From contig JADIIM010000017.1 in assembly GCA_015351705.1 (NCBI GenBank), forward strand, positions 1 to 37,420: a stretch of DNA of 37,420 bases, written 5' to 3'. Positions within the stretch are counted from its first letter, which is position 1; the number at the start of each line of letters is the position of its first letter. Below are positions 6,361 through 16,625 of the stretch, piece by piece. The translations under genes and the position numbers were made by a program. Source of the stretch: Aeromicrobium sp. GTDB lineage: Bacteria; Actinomycetota; Coriobacteriia; Anaerosomatales; Anaerosomataceae. The notes below the pieces were generated by a model. That model was given only the letters and a program-made list of their open reading frames with translations, was not told the DNA's origin and ran no database searches.

Positions 6361-6999
6361 ATGGACCGCAGACACTCACAGGGCGCGGCCGAGGGTAGCC
6401 CCCTCGGTCGCGGTCCTCGCGAAGCCCACGCTGCGGAGGCGACCTCGAAGGCTCCCTCGGCCGCGCCGGGCCTGACCGATCCGGAGCTGGAGCAGGACCT
6501 GGGTGCGGAGTACGAGTTCCGGGGCGACGTGCTTGAGGGCGAGCTCGAGACCGCGCGTGCCGAGGCGGCTGCGCACCTCGAGACCGCCCAGCGCGTCCAG
6601 GCCGAGTTCGACAACTACCGTCGGCGCGTGGCGCGGGACGCCGAGGACGCGGCGAAGCGGGCAGGGCAGCGGGTCATCACCGAGCTGCTGCCGGCGCTCG
6701 ACAACCTCGAGCGGGCGCTCGCCCACGTGGAGGCGGGCGGCGATGGAGCCGAGCTCACGGACGGCGTGCGCATGGTGCTGGAGCAGGTCCTCGACGTGTT
6801 CGGCAAGGAGGGCGTGGAGCGCATCGATCCGGTAGGCGCTGCGTTCGACCCCAACGAGCATCAGGCCGTCGGGCAGGCCGAGCGTGCCGACGTGCCCGAG
6901 GGGACCGTGGTCGAGATGTTCCAGTGCGGCTACCGGATGCATGGCCGGGTGCTGCGCCCCGCGATGGTCGTGGTGAGCACCGGAGGGCCCCGGGCCTAA
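6361..6999 (+). CDS. grpE: Nucleotide exchange factor GrpE
   Basis: 212 residues, ATG 2 nt after the dnaK stop, so translation is coupled. A long poorly conserved N-terminus (about 60 residues, Ala/Gly/Glu-rich) leads into the coiled coil, with AEFDNYRRRVARD as the recognisable start of the conserved region. The C-terminal beta domain shows FDPNEHQAVG and GYRMHGRVLRPAMVVVS, the family signature. GrpE works as a dimer that releases ADP from DnaK and also acts as a thermosensor. Its place between dnaK and dnaJ is the usual actinobacterial order. Confidence 0.96.
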   Translation: MDRRHSQGAAEGSPLGRGPREAHAAEATSKAPSAAPGLTDPELEQDLGAEYEFRGDVLEGELETARAEAAAHLETAQRVQAEFDNYRRRVARDAEDAAKRAGQRVITELLPALDNLERALAHVEAGGDGAELTDGVRMVLEQVLDVFGKEGVERIDPVGAAFDPNEHQAVGQAERADVPEGTVVEMFQCGYRMHGRVLRPAMVVVSTGGPRA

Positions 7000-7011
7000 G
7001 AGGAGCCGGCG

Positions 7012-8151
7012 ATGGCCGACAAGGACTACTACGACATACTCGGCGTGCCGAAGACGGCGACCGCTGACGAGATCAAGAAGGCGTACCGGAAGCAGGCGCG
7101 CAAGCACCATCCTGACGCCGGAGGCTCCGAGGCGAAGTTCAAGGAGCTCAACGAGGCGTACGAGGTGCTCTCCGACGAGGATAAGCGCACGCAGTACGAC
7201 ACGTACGGGCGCTACTTCGGCGGGAACATGCCGCCAGGCGGCCCCGGCGGCTATCCCGGTGGGACCGAGGCCGGCTGGCCGGGAGGCTTCCCGGGCGGCG
7301 CGGGCGGCTATACCAACGTGGACATGGGTGACCTCGGCGACCTGTTCGGCACCTTCTTCGGCGGAGCAGGCGGCGCGCCGGGCGGCGGCGGGAAGCGTTC
7401 GCACGCGCGGCGTGGCGCCGACCTCCAGTACGACCTCACCGTGGGCTTCGACGAGGCGCTCGAGGGCACATCGACGAAGGTGGACGTGAAGCGCACAGAG
7501 ACGTGTGCGGCGTGCAAGGGAAGCGGGGCGCGTCCGGGAACGAGCCCGACGACGTGCCCGACCTGCTCCGGCAGCGGGCACGTCACGCAGAGCCAGGGTG
7601 TCTTCGGGTTCTCTCGGCCATGTCCGCGCTGCGGTGGGAAGGGCACGATCGTTGAGCATCCGTGCGCGGTCTGTAAGGGCAAGGGCCAGGTCGTCAAGGT
7701 CAAGCCGCTGACGGTGAACATCCCGCCGGGTGTGACCGACGGCGGCAAGCTCCGGTTCGCCGGCAAAGGCGAGTCGGGCACGGGCGGGGCACCGCCCGGG
7801 GACCTGTACGTGGTGACGCATGTCAAGCCGCACGCGTACTACACGCGCGATGGAGCGGACGTGTTGCTCGACCTGCCGGTGACGATCGATGAGGCCGCCC
7901 TCGGCACCGAGGTGATGGTGCCCACGCCCGATGGCGGGCGCGTGAAGCTCAAGGTGCCCGCGGGCACGAGCGACGGCAAGGTACTTCGGGTCCCCGGAAA
8001 GGGCGCGCCCAAGCTGAAGGGCAAGGGACGGGGCGATCTGAAGGTGCGCGTGAAGGTCGCCGTGCCGCAGAAGCTCTCATCGGAGCAGAAGGATCTGCTC
8101 AAGCGCTTCGCGTCGTCACGGCAGGAAGACGTGCGCGCACACATCGTGTAG
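7012..8151 (+). CDS. dnaJ: Chaperone Hsp40 (DnaJ), type I
   Basis: 379 residues with all type I domains. The J domain (1-70) holds the HPD motif in KHHPDAGGS, which stimulates DnaK ATPase. A Gly/Pro/Phe-rich stretch (about 70-130) follows. The zinc-finger domain has four CxxCxGxG repeats: [24 protein letters not shown] and CAVCKGKG. The C-terminal substrate-binding domains follow. The start has GAGG upstream and lies 12 nt after grpE. The zinc repeats also give weak holdase/oxidoreductase activity in this family. Confidence 0.97.
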   Translation: MADKDYYDILGVPKTATADEIKKAYRKQARKHHPDAGGSEAKFKELNEAYEVLSDEDKRTQYDTYGRYFGGNMPPGGPGGYPGGTEAGWPGGFPGGAGGYTNVDMGDLGDLFGTFFGGAGGAPGGGGKRSHARRGADLQYDLTVGFDEALEGTSTKVDVKRTETCAACKGSGARPGTSPTTCPTCSGSGHVTQSQGVFGFSRPCPRCGGKGTIVEHPCAVCKGKGQVVKVKPLTVNIPPGVTDGGKLRFAGKGESGTGGAPPGDLYVVTHVKPHAYYTRDGADVLLDLPVTIDEAALGTEVMVPTPDGGRVKLKVPAGTSDGKVLRVPGKGAPKLKGKGRGDLKVRVKVAVPQKLSSEQKDLLKRFASSRQEDVRAHIV

Positions 8152-8167
8152 GGAAGGAGGCTCGGCC

Positions 8168-8584
8168 GTGGTCAAGCAACAGCGAGGCGGCTCCGGTAAG
8201 GACCGGCCGGTCTACATGATCAGTGTGGCCGCCGAGCTCGCCGGCGTGCATCCGCAGACCTTGCGGATCTACGAGCGCAAGATGCTCATCCAGCCGAGCC
8301 GCTCGCCTGGCGGGACGCGTCTGTACTCGGAGGCCGACATCGAGAGGCTGAGACTCATCCAGCGTCTGACGCAGGAGGAGGGCATCAACCTCGCGGGGGT
8401 CATGCGGATCATCGAGCTCGAGATCGAGAAGGAGAGGCTAGCGGCGCGACTGGCTGAGGCCGAGGCGCTGGCGACCGACGCGGAGCGCAGGCTCGCGCGG
8501 GAGATCCAGGAGTTCCGGCAGAGCATGCGCGCCGAGATCGTGCATGTCCCGCGGGGTGGCATCGTCCGGCGGGGCGAGCGATGA
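8168..8584 (+). CDS. hspR: Heat-shock repressor HspR (MerR family)
   Basis: 138 residues from a GTG at 8168 with AAGGAGG 7 nt upstream. The N-terminal winged helix (about 15-80) contains [25 protein letters not shown] and [17 protein letters not shown] in the MerR pattern, and the HPQTLR(I/Q)YE form is typical of HspR. A C-terminal coiled coil (about 90-120) makes the dimer. HspR binds HAIR sites and, with DnaK as corepressor, shuts off the dnaK operon; the HAIR-like site at 4321-4341 closes the loop. Its stop overlaps an ATG that opens a 32-codon frame. Confidence 0.94.
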   Translation: MVKQQRGGSGKDRPVYMISVAAELAGVHPQTLRIYERKMLIQPSRSPGGTRLYSEADIERLRLIQRLTQEEGINLAGVMRIIELEIEKERLAARLAEAEALATDAERRLAREIQEFRQSMRAEIVHVPRGGIVRRGER

Positions 8585-8679
8585 GCGGCGGTGGCGCAGG
8601 CGGTGGCGACCGGCGCACGTCGCTCGAGCGCTGGCTTGAGGCGGTCCGTGCGGGCGAGATACCGGGAGGCCCGCTTTGA
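8581..8679 (+). CDS. Possible 32-residue microprotein coupled to hspR
   Basis: The ATG at 8581 overlaps the hspR stop as ATGA, the same coupling used at 3340 and 21174. The predicted peptide starts with a Gly-rich stretch (MSGGGAGGG), then an amphipathic part [20 protein letters not shown]. No known family comes to mind. The codons look like those of neighbouring genes (G or C in nearly all third positions), but the short length makes chance possible. A second tiny frame (18 codons, ATG at 8680) begins one base after its stop. If expressed it would be heat-induced with the operon. Confidence 0.4.
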   Translation: MSGGGAGGGDRRTSLERWLEAVRAGEIPGGPL

Positions 8680-8769
8680 ATGATCGTCGCGTGGGTGTAC
8701 TCACGCGTGGTGAAGAACAGGACGGCGCCGGCTTGAACGGTGAAACGGTAGCCCGTGTGGCTGCCGCAC

Positions 8770-8802
8770 CCGCGAGCCGGATGTGATCGACGCGGCTCGC
8801 GG
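8770..8802 (+). terminator. Hairpin between hspR and clpB
   Basis: CCGCGAGCCG-type arms of 10 bp (8770-8779 with 8793-8802) close a 13-nt loop in the gap before clpB. There is no T-run. It may be a partial terminator or an mRNA processing/stability element that separates the dnaK-hspR part from clpB-hsp20. Confidence 0.4.
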
Positions 8803-8844
8803 CCATCTCCGAAGGCCGGGCGCCGGTCATAGGAGTTGAGTGAG

Positions 8845-11448
<2,604 letters not shown>

Positions 11449-11459
11449 GAAGAGGCGCC

Positions 11460-11484
11460 GTGGGTGGGTCGCCATGCCACCCAC
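11460..11484 (+). other. Hairpin between clpB and hsp20
   Basis: GTGGGTGG (11460-11467) pairs perfectly with CCACCCAC (11477-11484) around a 9-nt loop, ending 27 nt before the hsp20 start. It could attenuate read-through or stabilise mRNA ends. Confidence 0.4.
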
Positions 11485-11511
11485 CGGCAGACGACAGTGG
11501 AGGTGATGATC

Positions 11512-12000
11512 ATGGCGATCGTACGGTGGGACCCGTTCGGCGAGGTGCTGCGCATGCAGCGCGACATGGACCGCATCTTCTCGCGTCTCGGCTCGGCCGA
11601 GGTCGGGAAGGAGTCGGTCGCGTGGATGCCCAAGATCGATGTGAAGCGCAAGGACGATGACATCATCGTGCGTGCGGAGCTTCCTGGAATCGACCCGGCC
11701 GATGTTGACGTCGAGGTCACCGATGGCGTGCTGACCATCCGCGGGGAGCGGCGTCAGGAGGAGCGGCAGGAGGGCGAGGACTGGCTCGTCTGCGAGAGCT
11801 GCTACGGCTCCTTCGAGCGCTCGCTCACCATCCCCGAGAGCATCGACCCGGCGACCATCACGGCCGACTACACCGACGGCATCCTCGTGGTGCACGTCCC
11901 CAAGGCGCTGGAGGCGGCTCGGCCGAAGACCACCAGGATCGAGATCGGCGGAGCAGGCGCGCCGAGCCTGGAGGGGGCCGCCGGGGAGGAGGCCGAGTAG
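11512..12000 (+). CDS. Small heat-shock protein, Hsp20/alpha-crystallin family
   Basis: 162 residues. The ATG at 11512 is chosen because GGAGGTG ends 6 nt before it; an in-frame ATG at 11506 is also possible. The alpha-crystallin domain spans about 40-140: WMPKIDVKRKDDDIIVRAEL, PGIDPADVDVEVTDG, a GERRQEER loop and YTDGILVVHVPK near the end. The IxI-like tail motif is TRIEIGG. It is an ATP-independent holdase that keeps unfolding proteins soluble for DnaK and ClpB, its operon neighbours. The tail is rich in Ala, Gly and Glu. Confidence 0.95.
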   Translation: MAIVRWDPFGEVLRMQRDMDRIFSRLGSAEVGKESVAWMPKIDVKRKDDDIIVRAELPGIDPADVDVEVTDGVLTIRGERRQEERQEGEDWLVCESCYGSFERSLTIPESIDPATITADYTDGILVVHVPKALEAARPKTTRIEIGGAGAPSLEGAAGEEAE

Positions 12001-12016
12001 GGCCCCGGCAGACGGC

Positions 12017-13417
12017 TCACGCGCTGCGCGCCTCGGCAAGACCGAGCGCCCGGCGCACGCGCCGCGTGCCGTCCAGCACGGTCTCAAGGGCCGGCCGGGT
12101 GTAGGGCAGCAGTCCGAGTGCGATGGCTGCGTCCCACACCGGGCCGGCCTTCTTCCACGCTGCGGAGTATGCGAAGTGCCGCACCCGCTCGGCCATGGTC
12201 TCCCGCGCGAGCGAGGCGCTGGCGATGCCCTTCCAGGAGTAGAACATCCGCCGTGCGCGGTGGTATCCGGCCTCGATCTCAGCAGGCGTCATCGTGGGAT
12301 GCGAGATCACGCAGTGCCGGGTGTCGTAGCGGTCCCAGTCGCGGGTGAGGATCCGTCCCTCATGCTCGAGGCGCGCGTAGAGCGCCGTGCCGGGGTACGG
12401 CGTGAGCACGTGGAAGGTCGCGGTCTCGATGCCACGTGAGATCGCCCACTCGGCAGTCCGTTCGAACACGTCGGGGGTGTGGTGGTCCATGCCGAAGACG
12501 AAGCTCGCGTTGACCATGATCCCGGCGTCGTGCAACCGCCTCACGGCTTCATCGTAGTCGCGGCCGACGTTGTGGCCCTTGCCCTGCTCGGCGAGTGCGG
12601 TCTGATCGAGCGTCTCGAACCCGACGAAGAGCGAGCGGAGGCCGGCACCGGCTGCTGCTTCCACGAGCCCCGGGCGAAGCACCGCCTCCACGGTACCGGC
12701 GGCCTGCCAGACACGACCGGAGCCCCGGAGCCCTGCCATGAGCGAGCGCGCGAAGCGGTCATCGGCGAAGAGGTTGTCGTCGAGGAAGTAGAGGTGGCGC
12801 CCCGCAAGCGAGTCGATCTCGCCGAGCGCATCATCCACCTGCATCGTGTAGAAGGACCGGCCGCCGGCGTAGAACGCCTCCTTGTAGCAGAAGTCGCAGG
12901 AGTGCGGGCACCCGCGGGAGACCACGATCGAGTTGGGGACCAGGTAGCGGCCGCGGTCGATCAGGTCGCGCCGCGGACGCGGGAGCCCGAGCAGACTGCG
13001 TCGCTCCGCACGGTAGACGCGCTTCGGGTGCCCGGCGCGATAGTCGCCGAGGAACCTCGGCCAGCTGTCATCACCCGGGCCGAGGAAGATGGAGTCGGCG
13101 TGCTCGGCGGCCTCCAGCGGCAGTGAGGTGGGGTGCAGGCCGCCGATGCACACGTGTGCGCCGCGGGCACGGTAGAGGTCGGCGAGTTCGTAGGCGCGTC
13201 GTGCCGAGGTGATGTAGGTCTCGATGACGACGACGTCGGGCTCGTCGTCGGTGCGTATCGGCCCGACGTGCTCGTCTTCGATGGTGATCTCGTCGTCGTC
13301 GGCGCAGTGACCGGCGAGGGTGGCGAGGCCGAGCGGCGGGAAGAGCGAGTACTTGATCGGCCGGAAGAAGGGGTCGGTCGCCTCGGCAAGGGCGGGGAGC
13401 ACCATCTTTATCCTCAT
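12017..13417 (-). CDS. B12-binding-domain radical SAM protein
   Basis: 466 residues from the ATG at 13417, preceded by GGAGG at 4-nt spacing; the frame is open further upstream without support. The N-terminal half (about 1-160) resembles a cobalamin-binding Rossmann domain (FPPLGLATLAG, DVVVIETYITS, CIGGLHPTSLP). The radical SAM core begins at SRGCPHSCDFC, which provides the CxxxCxxC cysteines for the four-iron cluster, and runs on with LYFLDDNLFAD and LFVGFETL. This is the BchE-like architecture of methyltransferases and ring-forming enzymes; the substrate is unknown. It ends 16 nt from hsp20, tail-to-tail, and diverges from the CHAD gene. Confidence 0.88.
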   Translation of the reverse strand: MRIKMVLPALAEATDPFFRPIKYSLFPPLGLATLAGHCADDDEITIEDEHVGPIRTDDEPDVVVIETYITSARRAYELADLYRARGAHVCIGGLHPTSLPLEAAEHADSIFLGPGDDSWPRFLGDYRAGHPKRVYRAERRSLLGLPRPRRDLIDRGRYLVPNSIVVSRGCPHSCDFCYKEAFYAGGRSFYTMQVDDALGEIDSLAGRHLYFLDDNLFADDRFARSLMAGLRGSGRVWQAAGTVEAVLRPGLVEAAAGAGLRSLFVGFETLDQTALAEQGKGHNVGRDYDEAVRRLHDAGIMVNASFVFGMDHHTPDVFERTAEWAISRGIETATFHVLTPYPGTALYARLEHEGRILTRDWDRYDTRHCVISHPTMTPAEIEAGYHRARRMFYSWKGIASASLARETMAERVRHFAYSAAWKKAGPVWDAAIALGLLPYTRPALETVLDGTRRVRRALGLAEARSA

Positions 13418-13629
13418 GTCGCCTCCGATCGTGGGTGGGCCCGAGCGTACGGCGTCACCGGCGGCCATCGCAGTCTGCTCGCCCGACCCGTTGCCGCCGC
13501 GTCGCCGTGCCGTGACGTGAGGTCCGCAGAAGCAGGACCGGTCTCCGGCCGTGCTTGGGGTACATAACGAGCGAGTGGGCACGGCAGTCCGGGCCGCACT
13601 GGTTGCGTGCCGCTCACGGAGGCACATGC

Positions 13630-14565
13630 ATGGGAAGCAAGCACACGATCGCCGGCGTGAGCGCGGACACCCCGCTTCGCGACGCCGTGCCGCGCATCCT
13701 GCGCGCCAAGGCCGAGCCGCTGTTCGCGCTCGGTGCGCGCGCTGGCGCTGGCCTGGATGCCGACGCCGTCCACGACATGCGCGTGGCGTCCCGTCGCCTG
13801 CGTGAGGTCATGCGGCTGTTCGAGGACGCCTCCGGCACCCGTTCGTTCAAGGTGTGGTACCGGCGTGTGCGTCGCGTGACCCGCGCACTCGGCCCGGTGC
13901 GCGACGCCGACGTCTTCATCGACGCGCTCTCAGGCCTCCTTCCGTCGCTTGACGCCGAGGAGGGCCGGGCCGTCGCGTTCCTCATCGGCCATCGCTTCGG
14001 GCTCCGGGAATGGGCCTCGGCCCGGCTGCGCGACGACCTCGAGCGGGCGGGGCTCGATGGCCGGCGGACATCGTTCGAGCGTATGGCCGCGTCCGCGGGA
14101 GCGGGTGACGGCAGCGTGCCGATGCGCGAGCGCGCGTACGCCTCGATCGCCGAGCGTATGGCCACGGTCAGCGAGGCACAGGCTGCCGCGCTCGACCCGG
14201 CGGCCATCGAGGCGCAGCATGCGCTGCGGATCGCGTACAAACGCCTGCGGTATGCGGTCGAGACGTTCGCACCGTGCTACGCCGATGCGTTCGGGCCGGT
14301 GCACGCGACGCTCACCGCTTTCCAGGACACCCTCGGCGAACTGCACGACGCGCACCTGTTCGCCGAGAGCGTGCGTGTGTCGGCGGGAACGACCGAGTGG
14401 CGCGCGGCAGGAGTGACCGCCGAGGACCTTGAGCGCGTCGCGCGGCGGTTCGACGCGATGGCCGAGGAGCGGTTCGAGGCGTTCAGGGTACTGGCGGGCG
14501 CCCATCCCGACGGTGTGCTGCGCGAGGCACTGCTCACACCGCTCATGGTGACGACGGACGTGTGA
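13630..14565 (+). CDS. CHAD domain protein
   Basis: 311 residues from the ATG at 13630, with GGAGG 7 nt upstream; the frame extends to 13555 without a ribosome-binding site. It has the conserved histidine/arginine helices of the CHAD fold: VHDMRVASRRLREVMRLF near residue 45 and HALRIAYKRLRYAVETF near 200, plus RDADVF and LHDAHLF. CHAD domains bind polyphosphate through these basic faces and are often fused to or next to CYTH phosphatases; here a CYTH gene follows at 14608. In other bacteria such proteins localise to polyphosphate granules. The 13418-13629 gap on its left is a divergent promoter region in which I see only an AT-rich TACATAAC (13561-13568) and no confident -35 box. Confidence 0.9.
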   Translation: MGSKHTIAGVSADTPLRDAVPRILRAKAEPLFALGARAGAGLDADAVHDMRVASRRLREVMRLFEDASGTRSFKVWYRRVRRVTRALGPVRDADVFIDALSGLLPSLDAEEGRAVAFLIGHRFGLREWASARLRDDLERAGLDGRRTSFERMAASAGAGDGSVPMRERAYASIAERMATVSEAQAAALDPAAIEAQHALRIAYKRLRYAVETFAPCYADAFGPVHATLTAFQDTLGELHDAHLFAESVRVSAGTTEWRAAGVTAEDLERVARRFDAMAEERFEAFRVLAGAHPDGVLREALLTPLMVTTDV

Positions 14566-14607
14566 AGCGGGCTCTCGGGCCCGGGACGGACGGGGAGAGG
14601 GCGACGG

Positions 14608-15081
14608 ATGGAGATCGAGCGGAAGTTCCTCGTGCAGGCGTGTCCTGACGACCTGGCACGCCGGCCGTCGGTGTTCCTCCGGCAAGGCTACCTCGCCGCG
14701 GGGCCGGGGGGCGAGGTGCGGCTGCGTGACTCGGGCCGCGTATGCGTGCTTACCGTCAAAGGCGGCGTGGGCCTCGCGCGAGCGGAGCACGAGGTCGCCA
14801 TCTCCCGTACGCAGTTCGATGAGCTGTGGCCTGCCACTGAGGGGCGACGCATCGAGAAGCGCCGGTACTCGATCAAGGCGGGCGCGCACACGTATCATCT
14901 CGACCTGTACGCCGGTGGGCTTGCGGGGCTCATGACCGTGGAGGTGGAGTTCCGCACGATCGACGATGCGCTCGCGTTCGTCCGTCCGCCGTGGTTCGGC
15001 TGCGAGGTGACCAAAGACGAGCGATACCGCAACTCGGTGCTCGCCCTCCGCGGGTCGCCCTGCGGTGACAACGCCCGGTAG
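14608..15081 (+). CDS. CYTH domain triphosphatase-like protein
   Basis: 157 residues. It begins with MEIERKFLV, the ExExK signature of the triphosphate tunnel metalloenzyme fold. Further expected charged strands are visible: QGYLAAGPGGEVRLRD, LTVKGG, EHEVAIS, EKRRYSI, YHLDLYAG, TVEVEF and CEVTKDERYRN. These acidic and basic residues line the tunnel that binds triphosphate and two metal ions. The length and the EVTKDERYRN ending match the inorganic triphosphatase/CYTH group. It lies 42 nt after the CHAD gene with GGGGAGAGGG upstream, so the pair is probably co-transcribed and acts on inorganic polyphosphate or triphosphate. Confidence 0.9.
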   Translation: MEIERKFLVQACPDDLARRPSVFLRQGYLAAGPGGEVRLRDSGRVCVLTVKGGVGLARAEHEVAISRTQFDELWPATEGRRIEKRRYSIKAGAHTYHLDLYAGGLAGLMTVEVEFRTIDDALAFVRPPWFGCEVTKDERYRNSVLALRGSPCGDNAR

Positions 15082-15097
15082 ACACCGCTCCGACGAC

Positions 15098-15117
15098 CGC
15101 TCACCGAGCGGTGAGTG
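15098..15117 (+). terminator. Short hairpin after the CYTH gene
   Basis: CTCACC (15100-15105) pairs with GGTGAG (15110-15115) around GAGC, extendable by one G-U and one C-G pair. No T-run. A weak terminator of the CHAD-CYTH transcript. Confidence 0.4.
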
Positions 15118-15209
15118 CCACCCACCCGTCGGGCGCGACACCCGCCGGGCACCTTCGGCCATACTGGCCTGCGACCGTCTCGTACTCGTGCTGTCTGGGG
15201 GCACTGGGC

Positions 15210-16490
15210 ATGAAGGCATCATCCGCCACGCGCGGCTGGATCGTCACGGCCGCTGGTCTGGGAATCAACCTCGCGCTCGGGGTGCTGTACGCCTGGAGCG
15301 TGATCGCCAAGGTGCTCAAGGCGCCGGTCACCGACGGCGGCTGGGGCTGGAGCGCCGGTGAGGCGAGCCTGCCGTATGCGGTCGCCGTCGGCGTGTTCGC
15401 GCTATCCATGGTCTTCGCCGGACGGGCGCAGGACCGGATGGGTCCGCGCATCGTCGCGACGCTCGGCGGCGCACTCACCGGAGGCGGAATGCTGGTCGCC
15501 GGCCTGGGTACGCCCGAGCGTTCCTGGCCCGTCCTCCTCGGCTTCGGCGTGATGGCGGGCACGGGCATCGGGCTCGGCTACGCGGCCGCCACGCCCGCGG
15601 CCGTCAAGTGGTTCGGCCCGGAGCGCAAGGGGCTGATCACGGGGCTCGTGGTATCGGGGTTCGGTCTGGCGAGCGTCTACATCGCGCCACTCACGCAGTG
15701 GCTGCTCGGCGCCCACGGGGTGGCAGCCACGTTCCGCATCCTCGGCGGAGCGTTCCTCGTCGCGACGACCGCGCTCGCGCAGCTCCTCGTGAACCCGCCG
15801 GCAGGTCACGTGCCTGCGGGGGCCGCGCCGCAGGCGGCCGCCGATGCCGCACCGCCGCGTGTCGAGTACGACTGGCGAGACATGCTCCGCACGAAGCAGT
15901 TCGCGCTCCTGTGGCTGATGTACGCCTGCTCGGCGTTCGCAGGCCTGATGATCATCGGCCACATGGCGACCATCGCCGCGCTGCAGATGCCCGACCTCAC
16001 GCTCGGCTTCCTGCTCGTGGCCGTGCTGGCGGTGGGCAACGCACTCGGGCGTGTGGTGGCCGGCGTGGTCTCCGACAGGATCGGGGGCATCCGCACGATG
16101 CTCATGGTCTTCGTGCTGCAGGCCGCCATGATGGGGCTGCTGTTCGTCGCTGGCACGCCGGGCCTGCTCGTCCCGGTCGCGGCGCTCGTCGGCTTCGCGT
16201 ACGGCGCGAACCTCTCGCTGTTCCCGTCTACGACCGCGGGGTACTTCGGCACGCGGCATCTCGGCGTGAACTACGGCCTCGTGTTCACCGCCTGGGGCGT
16301 GGGTGGTGTCTTCGGCTCGATGACCGCAGGGAGCATCGTCGATTCCACCGGCAGCTACGCGCTCGCGTACACGGCCGCCGCGGTCCTATGTCTGGTCGCC
16401 GCCGGGCTCACGTTCGTCACGCGCCCGCCGACACCGGGCGAGGTCGTGGGCGCGGGGTCCCGCCGTGCCGAGGAGCGGCGCGCGGCGTAG
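15210..16490 (+). CDS. Major facilitator transporter, oxalate/formate antiporter (OFA) family
   Basis: 426 residues from the ATG at 15210 (GGGGG upstream), with about 12 membrane segments in two blocks of six. The first block opens with GINLALGVLYAWSVI, the typical OFA start, and contains FAGRAQDRMGPR, the DRxGPR loop between helices 2 and 3. A charged central loop (about 205-230, Ala/Pro-rich) separates the halves. GYFGTRHLGVNYGLVFTAWG in the second half is also typical of OFA proteins. Members exchange small organic anions such as oxalate/formate or monocarboxylates; the substrate here cannot be deduced. The gene stands alone between short gaps. Confidence 0.88.
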   Translation: MKASSATRGWIVTAAGLGINLALGVLYAWSVIAKVLKAPVTDGGWGWSAGEASLPYAVAVGVFALSMVFAGRAQDRMGPRIVATLGGALTGGGMLVAGLGTPERSWPVLLGFGVMAGTGIGLGYAAATPAAVKWFGPERKGLITGLVVSGFGLASVYIAPLTQWLLGAHGVAATFRILGGAFLVATTALAQLLVNPPAGHVPAGAAPQAAADAAPPRVEYDWRDMLRTKQFALLWLMYACSAFAGLMIIGHMATIAALQMPDLTLGFLLVAVLAVGNALGRVVAGVVSDRIGGIRTMLMVFVLQAAMMGLLFVAGTPGLLVPVAALVGFAYGANLSLFPSTTAGYFGTRHLGVNYGLVFTAWGVGGVFGSMTAGSIVDSTGSYALAYTAAAVLCLVAAGLTFVTRPPTPGEVVGAGSRRAEERRAA

Positions 16491-16595
16491 GCGGCGTGCG
16501 GCGCGTAGGTCGGGCAGTGTCGTGGAGGCGCGCCCGCGGTACCATTCGTCAAGGTCGGTCTGTAGCGAGTGGGTAGGAATGCCGATAGGCAGAGC

Positions 16596-16625
16596 ATGAC
16601 TGTCAACCGGCAACCGCGGGGGTGA
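16596..16625 (+). CDS. Possible 9-codon leader ORF overlapping the phosphatase start
   Basis: ATG at 16596 encodes MTVNRQPRG and stops with TGA at 16623-16625, inside the GTGA of the next gene's start. The phosphatase gene lacks a good ribosome-binding site of its own, so ribosomes ending here could re-initiate at the GTG. Very short, so chance is possible. Confidence 0.3.
   Translation: MTVNRQPRG

Noticed and set aside
4349-6379. 676-codon open frame on the minus strand over dnaK
   Set aside because: It is the mirror of dnaK in a GC-rich genome; the protein has no recognisable domain and dnaK is certain.
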